5,034 nt of DNA, from assembly GCA_021793855.1 (NCBI GenBank), contig JAJYRY010000082.1, positions 1 to 5,034 of the forward strand, written 5' to 3'. This document shows positions 1 to 4,960 of the stretch, piece after piece. The DNA is from Thermoplasmata archaeon. GTDB lineage: Archaea; Thermoplasmatota; Thermoplasmata; Thermoplasmatales; GCA-001856825. Under the pieces are notes generated by a model, which saw only the letters and a program-made list of their open reading frames with translations, ran no database searches and was not told the origin of the DNA. The translations under genes and the position numbers were made by a program. Each line of letters starts with the position of its first letter. Position 1 is the stretch's first letter.

Positions 1-172
1 ATCCATAAACATAAGTTCCAGGTTGGACCTGTTCCTTTATGTTCTCGATCTCGTCAAAAGTATCGAACCATCTTTCTATGAATCTCCTATATTCCCTGTC
101 GTTGTTCTGGAGGAAGTCTTGGACGTCACTCCAGAAGTCGTCTTCTTTTCGTCTATTTTTTCTATTAACCAT
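1..172 (-). CDS. Probable Hsp20-type small heat-shock protein, N-terminal part only
   Basis: An open frame begins at ATG 172-170 and runs without a stop off the left edge, giving 57 codons of an incomplete protein. It starts MVNRKNRRKEDDFWSDVQDF, is very rich in charged and aromatic residues (FWSDV, REYRRFIERWFDTFDEI), and ends at the edge with PGTYVYG. In archaeal Hsp20/alpha-crystallin proteins a charged amphipathic N-terminal arm is followed by a Tyr-Gly segment leading into the crystallin domain, and this piece fits that pattern. The crystallin domain itself lies outside the window, so the family call is an inference from the arm alone. If correct, the product is an ATP-independent holdase chaperone forming cytoplasmic oligomers. 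The start is well supported: AGGTG lies 6 nt upstream and a TATA-like box about 53 nt upstream. It is transcribed in the same direction as the GH15 gene, 168 bp downstream of that gene's stop. I am fairly confident that the gene is real and only moderately confident of the product. Confidence 0.6.
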   Translation of the reverse strand, partial: MVNRKNRRKEDDFWSDVQDFLQNNDREYRRFIERWFDTFDEIENIKEQVQPGTYVYG

Positions 173-178
173 GTTTAC

Positions 179-183
179 CACCT
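179..183 (-). promoter_or_regulatory. Shine-Dalgarno site AGGTG for the minus-strand gene starting at 172
   Basis: On the minus strand the sequence before the ATG reads GAAGGTGGTAAAC. AGGTG is complementary to the archaeal 16S rRNA 3' end (CACCU) and is separated from the ATG by 6 nt. This fixes ATG 172-170 as the start and implies that the mRNA has a leader. Confidence 0.6.
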
Positions 184-224
184 TCGGTTAACAACCGCTT
201 GTTGAGTAGTAATCCAAATCACCC

Positions 225-232
225 TATTAAAT
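225..232 (-). promoter_or_regulatory. Candidate TATA box (ATTTAATA) for the Hsp20-like gene
   Basis: The minus strand reads GTAAG-ATTTAATA-GGG here. It resembles the archaeal A-box (TTTAWATA), with a purine-rich stretch just upstream in the BRE position. Initiation about 25 nt downstream would fall near 200-205 and leave a leader of about 30 nt that carries the AGGTG ribosome site. This suggests that the Hsp20-like gene has its own promoter and does not depend on read-through from the GH15 gene. I see no clear heat-shock regulator palindrome beside it. Confidence 0.4.
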
Positions 233-340
233 CTTACTGAGAATGGTTTTTAACTCTAGGTAAAAGGCCTACAATCCGTCAAAATTTGGTCCATTTCAAC
301 ATCTAAGAGTTCGTGCACTTAGCACAAGAGTAGATCTCCT

Positions 341-2140
341 TCACTTCTGGTTCTTGACCGCATTGTTGTATTCCATGATGGTAGTTATGAGTGAAAGGTG
401 GCTGAAAGCTTGAGGGTAATTGCCGAGGTAACGGTGGGTCACGAACTCTATCTCCTCTGGCAATAGGTTAATGTCATTGAGGAGGTCCAGAATCATCATT
501 ATTCCATCGTGAGCTGTTTGCAACTGTTTATTCAAGATCAGGTTCCTTATGTACCAGAACGATACCATCAGAAATGCATTGTCTTCTCCCTTGAGACCGT
601 CGTCAAGGGTGTATCGCTTGAATAGGAATCTCTCAGGCATCAGATTCTCCTCAACGGCCCTGAAAGTGTTTTTGTACACATTGTCTGAGGTTGTGCAGAA
701 ACCGAATAATGGAAGCCTGAGGAGAGCAGAATCAATATCATCCGTTTCGTAACTCTGTTTGAAATAACCCTTTGACGAAACTCCCTTCCCATATATCTCT
801 TCACGCAGTTGCCTAGCTTCACTCATCACCGAGGCAGCACTCTCCTCGTCACCCATCTTTGAATGAAGCCACGCGAGATCTACCAGTGCCTTCCAGGCCA
901 AGGCTTTAGAATAAACGTAGTTTCTCCTCTCTCCTCTGATTTCCCAGATCGATGAATCCGGTTTCCTCCAAATATCGATGAGCGAGTTTCCGATATCGAA
1001 TGCCTTCTCCATGGTATGGATGCTCAGAAATCCAGAATTCTCCAGCAGCATTCTCAGAGAGACAATCAGCGAGGCATACTGATCGATCTGGAGCTGACTT
1101 TCCGCTCCATTCCCGATCCTAACCGGGGCCGAATTCATGTATCCAGAGAGATCCAGTGAAGACTCGTCAATGACAGAGTCCTCGCTCACTTTATACATGG
1201 AAGTCAACTTTCCATCCTTCTCAAATCTATCTATGATGGACAGGTAGAATTTGGTGGCTTCATCTATGTAACCCAACTGTACGAGGCCTTCAATAACGTA
1301 CGATGTATCCCTTACCCACATGAACCTGTAATCCCAGTTTCTCTCACCACCGATTGACTCCGGTAGGGAAGTGGTCGGGGATGCCACCATGAAATTATTG
1401 GGGTCGAAGAACAGTCCCTTGAGCGTGAGTAACGATCTGTTGACAACGTCATAGTAAATTCCCTGATATTTTGATCTCATCAGCCAGGTCTTCCAGAATT
1501 TCCTAGTCTGCCACAACCTGTCTTCACTCGCAAAGAGTGCAGGAGGGTATGCTTTCTTAAGATTGTGAGTTGTCACTACCCACTTCACTTCAGTAGCAGG
1601 GATGTTCACTGTCCCACAAACCGAATCATCTTTGATATCGAGTTCTAGGTCCGTTGAAAGAAACTGGCTCGAGTCGTTGGAGAAAACAATGTACCCTTTC
1701 CCATCAGCTTTTTCAACCGACTTCCTAATACTGGATATGAAGGGACTGAAGTCAACTTCCATGTTAACATCAGCATACGTCTCAATCCTTCTGTGTATCT
1801 CTGAGAAGTATACCGAATGTTCGAAATTCATTGGCAAGAAGTCCATTATCGACACTATTTTGTTCTTCTTTTCCGTGAAAAGGGTGTGCAGAATGTTCGT
1901 GTCTGGTTCATAAAACTGTCTGGATTCCAGATTCTTGTTGAGAGGACGAATGCTGAAATAGCCTCCCTTCTTCCTATCTAGTATGGAGGAAAACACCATC
2001 TGGGAATCAAAATTAGGGAAACAGGCAAAGTCGACCTCGCCAAACTTTGATACAAGAGCTGCGGTTCTATTATTCAACAATACTCCATGATCTTCGATGC
2101 GTGGATATTCCGGGTCTATAGGCACCTTACTCCAACCCAA
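341..2140 (-). CDS. GH15 glycoside hydrolase (trehalase or glucoamylase type)
   Basis: The product is about 599 aa, a full-length GH15 enzyme. GH15 members are inverting exo-hydrolases that release glucose from alpha-glucosides. In Thermoplasma some are acid trehalases, so trehalose is a plausible substrate here, but starch or maltooligosaccharides cannot be excluded. An N-terminal beta-sandwich domain starts with the family motif IEDHGVLLNNRTAALV (15-30) and FPNFDS (41-46). The (alpha/alpha)6 barrel contains ERNWDYRFMWVRD (266-278), then SSIWEIRGERR (396-406) with the probable general acid E400, and LLPEEIEF (559-566) with the probable base E563, followed by LGNYPQAFSHLSLI (572-585). There is no signal peptide or membrane segment, so the enzyme is probably cytoplasmic. 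The start is uncertain. The longest frame begins with TTG at 2140, limited by a TGA two codons upstream; GTG at 2125 has GGAG 4 nt before it and would give 594 aa. The gene diverges from the PadR operon; no sugar transporter or other carbohydrate gene is adjacent. Confidence 0.93.
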   Translation of the reverse strand: MGWSKVPIDPEYPRIEDHGVLLNNRTAALVSKFGEVDFACFPNFDSQMVFSSILDRKKGGYFSIRPLNKNLESRQFYEPDTNILHTLFTEKKNKIVSIMDFLPMNFEHSVYFSEIHRRIETYADVNMEVDFSPFISSIRKSVEKADGKGYIVFSNDSSQFLSTDLELDIKDDSVCGTVNIPATEVKWVVTTHNLKKAYPPALFASEDRLWQTRKFWKTWLMRSKYQGIYYDVVNRSLLTLKGLFFDPNNFMVASPTTSLPESIGGERNWDYRFMWVRDTSYVIEGLVQLGYIDEATKFYLSIIDRFEKDGKLTSMYKVSEDSVIDESSLDLSGYMNSAPVRIGNGAESQLQIDQYASLIVSLRMLLENSGFLSIHTMEKAFDIGNSLIDIWRKPDSSIWEIRGERRNYVYSKALAWKALVDLAWLHSKMGDEESAASVMSEARQLREEIYGKGVSSKGYFKQSYETDDIDSALLRLPLFGFCTTSDNVYKNTFRAVEENLMPERFLFKRYTLDDGLKGEDNAFLMVSFWYIRNLILNKQLQTAHDGIMMILDLLNDINLLPEEIEFVTHRYLGNYPQAFSHLSLITTIMEYNNAVKNQK

Positions 2141-2194
2141 TAATCATTAAAATCTTTTCAATCATTTTGCCCCTAATAATCAGTGAAAGCAAGA

Positions 2195-2202
2195 ATTATA
2201 CA
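2195..2202 (-). promoter_or_regulatory. Candidate TATA box (TGTATAAT), proximal, for the GH15 gene
   Basis: The minus strand reads GCA-TGTATAAT-TCTTGC. Initiation about 25 nt downstream would be near 2172, leaving a leader of about 30-45 nt to the TTG or GTG start. This is the nearer of two TATA candidates for this gene; the sequence alone does not decide between them. Confidence 0.4.
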
Positions 2203-2225
2203 TGCTTTTCGTGAAGGAGAGATAA

Positions 2226-2237
2226 TTATAATATAAA
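2226..2237. promoter_or_regulatory. AT-rich TATA element readable on both strands
   Basis: On the minus strand 2237-2230 reads TTTATATT, close to the archaeal A-box, and would start a GH15 transcript near 2208. On the plus strand TTATAATATAAA (2226-2237) would start a transcript near 2257, exactly where an 8-bp inverted repeat begins. It may therefore serve as a distal GH15 promoter, as the promoter of an unannotated plus-strand RNA, or as both. Confidence 0.4.
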
Positions 2238-2253
2238 TGTGCTAAGTCAACCA

Positions 2254-2288
2254 ATTGAACGAACGGATGTTTAGCGGAGCCGTTCAAT
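2254..2288. repeat. Perfect 8-bp inverted repeat, ATTGAACG / CGTTCAAT
   Basis: ATTGAACG (2254-2261) and CGTTCAAT (2281-2288) are exact inverted copies around a 19-nt spacer. An alternative overlapping stem pairs GAACGG (2261-2266) with CCGTTC (2280-2285). It could be an RNA hairpin near the start of a plus-strand transcript or a two-half-site operator. No T-run follows, so it is not an obvious terminator. Confidence 0.45.
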
Positions 2289-2340
2289 CCGACAATGTAG
2301 AGTAGACAACGAGAAGAATTGCACTCGCTTAACCTAAAAG

Positions 2341-2396
2341 TAATTAACACAATCCTCAGAGAGTTAGGGGAATCGAGGAACTCTCAGATTCAATTA
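2341..2396. repeat. Nested imperfect inverted repeat centred near 2372
   Basis: The core is GAGAGTT (2359-2365) with AACTCTC (2379-2385), a 7-bp stem around 13 nt. Outside it, AATC (2351-2354) matches GATT (2387-2390), and TAATT (2341-2345) matches AATTA (2392-2396). The ordered pairing would allow a bulged hairpin of about 56 nt. It lies in noncoding sequence and could be an RNA structure or protein-binding sites. Confidence 0.4.
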
Positions 2397-2495
2397 CCAC
2401 GATCAAGATAGAAGAGAGGGTAAAAACTCAAAGAGGCCGACTTTTCATTATTCTCCCCCATGTGGATGGAACTTGGATACGATGCAGGAAATCAG

Positions 2496-2506
2496 GGTGA
2501 CTCACC
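2496..2506. repeat. Perfect 11-bp palindrome GGTGACTCACC
   Basis: Five-base arms GGTGA and TCACC surround a single central C. The short, exactly symmetric form is typical of a dimeric regulator site, and it lies about 107 bp upstream of the PadR start codon. No regulator can be assigned from the sequence. Confidence 0.3.
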
Positions 2507-2572
2507 AAACGTCAAAGATGTTTTTTGAACCTATTTTCAAAGGTTAAAGTGCAAAACTCTCGAAATCATTAT

Positions 2573-2586
2573 CGATATCGATATCG
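2573..2586. promoter_or_regulatory. 14-bp palindrome CGATATCGATATCG, likely operator of the PadR operon
   Basis: The sequence is its own reverse complement and forms part of a hexamer array (ATCGAT, ATCGAT, ATCG at 2571-2586). It ends directly against the TATA box of the PadR gene, covering the BRE position where TFB binds. A protein bound here would block the basal factors, as expected for autorepression. PadR dimers bind dyad-symmetric sites, so PadR itself is the obvious candidate ligand; this is inference. Confidence 0.5.
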
Positions 2587-2597
2587 TTATATATATT
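2587..2597 (+). promoter_or_regulatory. TATA box (TTATATATATT) of the PadR-ABC operon; leaderless start
   Basis: The box is centred about 22 nt before the ATG at 2613. Archaeal initiation occurs about 22-27 nt after the centre of the TATA box, so transcription should begin at or within a few bases of the start codon. No Shine-Dalgarno motif precedes the ATG, which agrees with a leaderless mRNA. Confidence 0.65.
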
Positions 2598-2612
2598 GTT
2601 GAATTTACGGTT

Positions 2613-3152
2613 ATGGAACCTGAAGAGGGTCGATGGAATAGAGGAATAATCTTTTTCATAATTCTATCTATGGCAAAGGATGGTCCTATCTACGGGAACC
2701 AGGTAGCTAACTGGATTTCCGAGAGAACGGACGGGGCTTGGAAACCAAGTGCAGGCTCGATTTACCCAGCACTAGAGCGGTTGAAACACAGAGGGCTCAT
2801 TGAACGTTATGAAGATAACGGCAAGGTTATGTACAGGATAACAGAAAAAGGTTCTAACTTCATTGCCAAGATAAAAACGAGACATCTTGAACGCTCACCC
2901 ATGGCCAAATTTATGGGGAAATTGTGGATGGATGCACAGAATCCAGAGGAAAGAATGAGGTTCATACTCACTTCTGCACAGCGCACGTCGGAATCACTTG
3001 AAGAAAACCTCAAAAATATCCGGGAAGGAACTGAAGATCAAAAGCAGTTCGAAATATTCCTAATGTCATACGAACTTGAATTAGAAAAGACGTTGAAGAC
3101 CCTCAGAGATGCAAGAAAGAAATTGGCAGATAGCCAAGTGGTGAAACAATGA
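2613..3152 (+). CDS. PadR-family transcriptional regulator
   Basis: This 179-aa protein has the PadR winged-helix fold at residues 9-80. The hallmark recognition segment is SAGSIYPALERLKHRGLIERY (46-66), followed by the wing GKVMYRITEKG (70-80). Residues 110-175 are highly charged and helical (FEIFLMSYELELEKTLKTL) and should form the dimerisation helices typical of longer PadR proteins. PadR regulators usually repress neighbouring drug-efflux or detoxification genes and release DNA on binding a small hydrophobic ligand; the ligand here is unknown. The start at ATG 2613 is fixed by the TATA box about 22 nt upstream. The gene is first in the operon, its TGA overlaps the ATG of the ABC ATPase, and a perfect palindrome abuts its promoter. 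It therefore probably controls its own expression and that of the transporter. The family call is firm; the direction of regulation is inferred. Confidence 0.93.
   Translation: MEPEEGRWNRGIIFFIILSMAKDGPIYGNQVANWISERTDGAWKPSAGSIYPALERLKHRGLIERYEDNGKVMYRITEKGSNFIAKIKTRHLERSPMAKFMGKLWMDAQNPEERMRFILTSAQRTSESLEENLKNIREGTEDQKQFEIFLMSYELELEKTLKTLRDARKKLADSQVVKQ
3140..3144 (+). promoter_or_regulatory. Shine-Dalgarno site GGTGA for the ABC ATPase
   Basis: GGTGA lies 4 nt before ATG 3149, inside the last codons of the PadR gene. It matches the archaeal anti-Shine-Dalgarno sequence (UCACC). Together with the ATGA overlap it supports translation of the ATPase coupled to that of the regulator. Confidence 0.55.
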
Positions 3153-4147
3153 ATGGAACTATTATAGAAACTAAGAATCTAACTAAAGTCTACAATGGGA
3201 AAATCAAAGCAGTCTCAGATCTGAACCTGGAAATTAAGGAAGGTGAGATATATGGTCTTGCGGGTCCTAACGGTGCAGGCAAAACAACGACAATAAACAT
3301 GCTGATAACAAGAATCGCACCCACTGGAGGAACTGCGACTGTTGGAGGTTTTGACATTGCAAAAAATTCGTTGGCAGTACGAAAATTGATTGGTGTGGTA
3401 CCGCAGGATTTCACAGCGGACGAAGATCTCACTGGACGGGAGAATTTGATGATGGTTTCCCAGTTCTACGATGTACCCAGAGCAAAAGCACAGGAGAACG
3501 TCAGAACCTTACTCAAACTTGTGGACTTGGAAGAGGCAGCTGACAGGTATGTGAGAACATATTCAGGAGGCATGAGGAAGAGACTCGAGCTGATCATCGG
3601 TCTCGTTCACGAACCAAGAATTCTCTTTCTAGATGAACCTACCCTCGGTCTAGATGTACAGACCAGAATGCAAATGTGGAACTATGTGAAGGAAATCCAA
3701 AAGAGACTCAACGTCACAATCATACTGACCTCTCATTATCTCGAGGAGATAGATGAACTGGCCGCAAGGGTTTCAATCATAGATCATGGCAAGGTCTTGA
3801 TAACAGGAAGCCCAGCCGAGCTTAAGACGTCTCTTAAGGGAGATATTATCACGATCACACTTTCAGACCAACAAAGTGCTGAATTGATTAAAACGATTCC
3901 TGATACTGTAGAGGTAACAGATGCGGGACAGAACACGGTCAAGATAAAGGTTGTAAATGCAGATGACTCGCTTCCCGCAATCATCAATTTCATATCTCAA
4001 CACAAACTGTCAACGATCAAATTGACCGTGGTGAAACCAACGCTTGATGAAGTATTCCTAGAATACACTGGGAGATCTATTAGAGAAGAAGAAGGGGGAA
4101 TGGACAGAATGAAGGTTGCAATGAACATGAGGAGGGCGAGACGATGA
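3149..4147 (+). CDS. ABC transporter ATP-binding protein, DrrA type
   Basis: This 332-aa subunit binds and hydrolyses ATP on the cytoplasmic side to drive the permease encoded next. All ABC motifs are present: Walker A GPNGAGKTT (39-47), Q-loop Q86, signature YSGGM (138-142, Tyr in place of the usual Leu), Walker B ILFLDEPT (158-165), D-loop LGLD (166-169) and H-loop H196. The C-terminal part (about 225-310) ends in PTLDEVFLEYTGRSIREEE (297-315), the motif of the DrrA/daunorubicin-resistance group, whose members form exporters with ABC-2 permeases. A short basic tail (MDRMKVAMNMRRARR, 318-332) extends beyond that motif; its DNA contains the AGGAGG ribosome site of the permease. The start codon overlaps the PadR stop, and its own TGA overlaps the permease ATG, so the three genes form one transcript. 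The substrate cannot be read from the sequence; drug, lipid or antimicrobial export are all possible. Confidence 0.96.
   Translation: MNGTIIETKNLTKVYNGKIKAVSDLNLEIKEGEIYGLAGPNGAGKTTTINMLITRIAPTGGTATVGGFDIAKNSLAVRKLIGVVPQDFTADEDLTGRENLMMVSQFYDVPRAKAQENVRTLLKLVDLEEAADRYVRTYSGGMRKRLELIIGLVHEPRILFLDEPTLGLDVQTRMQMWNYVKEIQKRLNVTIILTSHYLEEIDELAARVSIIDHGKVLITGSPAELKTSLKGDIITITLSDQQSAELIKTIPDTVEVTDAGQNTVKIKVVNADDSLPAIINFISQHKLSTIKLTVVKPTLDEVFLEYTGRSIREEEGGMDRMKVAMNMRRARR
4130..4135 (+). promoter_or_regulatory. Shine-Dalgarno site AGGAGG for the ABC permease
   Basis: A full AGGAGG lies 8 nt before ATG 4144, inside the 3' end of the ATPase gene. It is the strongest ribosome site in the window and confirms the permease start. 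Confidence 0.7.
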
Positions 4148-4947
4148 GCGGACTGGGACCCCTGACTGTCAGGGAACTGAAGAAGTGGGTAAGGAATCCC
4201 GTATTCTTTGTCACCAATCTGATCCAGCCAATCTTCTGGATTGCACTGTTTGGAAGTGCCTTTGACATCACAAGGTTTTTTCCGGGTGCAAGCACGTCTG
4301 TGCTAGGAGGAGCACCCAATTACATAACGTATATAGTCGGAGGGGTTCTGACCACAATGGGTCTCTTCACTGCAATGTTTGCAGGAACGCAGATAATATT
4401 CGACAGAAGACTCGGCCCAATGGGAAGATTCCTTTCTTCTCCTATCAGGAGAAGTTCAATAGTGTTCTCGAAGATTATATCTTCAGTTGTCAGGATCATG
4501 CCTCAAGTGGTCATCCTGATCGTGGCCGCGTATCTCATACCAAACGGACTGAAATTCGTTCACGGATTCACGATAACAGACGTCCTCGTGCTTGCAACGG
4601 CGATAGTCCTTGTAGCGTTCATATTCTCGTCGATATTCAGTGTCATAGCAACGAGAATGACGAACATGAACTCCATATTCGGCATAGTGAATCTGGTGAA
4701 TCTTCCGTTGATGTTCGTGAGTTATGCAATGTTTTCGCCATCCATGATGGCTCCATGGCTCGCGAATGTGGCGAAGTATAATCCTGTTTCATGGTCTGCC
4801 GAGGCAATTAGGATGGTCATAATAAATGGAAGTCTTACAGCCTCCCAGTGGACTCAGGTAGGGCAGTGGCTTGGCGGATTGGCGATACTCGCAGGAGTGT
4901 TAATGCTGCTAACCGCGATTCTTGTAGAGAAAGAGATCAGGGACTGA
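4144..4947 (+). CDS. ABC-2 type transporter permease, DrrB type
   Basis: This 267-aa integral membrane protein is the translocation subunit paired with the preceding ATPase. Six hydrophobic segments fit the ABC-2 pattern: about 21-39, 60-81, 111-132, 145-169, 178-198 and 241-261, with both termini cytoplasmic. Between segments 2 and 3 lies FDRRLGPMGRFLSSPIRRSS (86-105), the conserved cytoplasmic coupling region of this family (general form: acidic/Arg-Gly-x-hydrophobic-Pro-hydrophobic-Arg). YNPVSWSAEAIR (212-223) before the last segment corresponds to the NPxxY-like motif of DrrB proteins. Length is typical for single-domain ABC-2 permeases, so the working exporter should contain two copies of this subunit and two ATPases. 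The start is supported by AGGAGG and by the ATGA overlap with the ATPase stop. It is the last gene of the operon. Family assignment is firm; substrate unknown. Confidence 0.94.
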   Translation: MSGLGPLTVRELKKWVRNPVFFVTNLIQPIFWIALFGSAFDITRFFPGASTSVLGGAPNYITYIVGGVLTTMGLFTAMFAGTQIIFDRRLGPMGRFLSSPIRRSSIVFSKIISSVVRIMPQVVILIVAAYLIPNGLKFVHGFTITDVLVLATAIVLVAFIFSSIFSVIATRMTNMNSIFGIVNLVNLPLMFVSYAMFSPSMMAPWLANVAKYNPVSWSAEAIRMVIINGSLTASQWTQVGQWLGGLAILAGVLMLLTAILVEKEIRD

Positions 4948-4960
4948 CCTCCGATACGAG

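Larger units (their letters stand above)
173..340. other. Intergenic region between two minus-strand genes
   Basis: This gap holds the promoter and ribosome site of the Hsp20-like gene described separately. Downstream of the GH15 stop the minus strand shows only short T4 runs (complement of 280-283 and 262-265), so termination of the GH15 transcript appears weak and some read-through is possible. A short GTGC/GCAC inverted repeat (313-316 and 322-325) is too small to call. No further gene is seen. Confidence 0.5.
2141..2612. other. Long divergent intergenic region without a convincing protein gene
   Basis: These 472 bp separate the GH15 gene from the PadR operon. Seen here are TATA-like boxes near both ends, inverted repeats at 2254-2288 and 2341-2396, a palindrome at 2496-2506, a T6 run at 2521-2526, an AACTCTC motif present twice directly (2379, 2555) and once inverted (2359), and the CGATATCG array at 2571-2586. 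The best open frames are tiny: plus strand 2424-2528 (22 codons from ATG 2460) and a minus-strand frame of 23 codons starting with the ATG at 2463-2461. Neither has a good ribosome site. No tRNA or box C/D pattern was recognised. A small noncoding RNA is possible. Confidence 0.5.

Noticed and set aside
23..205. Plus-strand open frame of 60 codons at the left edge
   Set aside because: It is antisense to the Hsp20-like frame, which has a proper start signal and a better protein composition.
313..325. GTGC-ACTTA-GCAC inverted repeat downstream of the GH15 stop
   Set aside because: Four-base arms are expected by chance, and no T-run follows on the minus strand.
1602..1913. Plus-strand open frame of 103 codons inside the GH15 gene
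   Set aside because: It is antisense to a region of well-conserved GH15 coding sequence, has no promoter or ribosome site, and resembles no family.
2521..2548. AACCT / AGGTT inverted repeat (2528-2532 and 2541-2545) beside the T6 run as an intrinsic terminator
   Set aside because: The stem is only 5 bp and the T6 run precedes it on the plus strand, which is the wrong order for a plus-strand hairpin terminator. Only the T6 run itself is kept as a possible stop signal.
2141..2612. CRISPR array, tRNA or insertion-sequence end in the intergenic region
   Set aside because: Repeats are short, not regularly spaced and differ from each other; no cloverleaf, transposase fragment of clear family, or terminal inverted repeat with target duplication could be seen.
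4080..4147. Basic tail at the end of the ABC ATPase as a frameshift artefact
   Set aside because: The DrrA motif is complete before the tail and the stop overlaps the permease ATG in the normal ATGA way, so the reading frame appears genuine.
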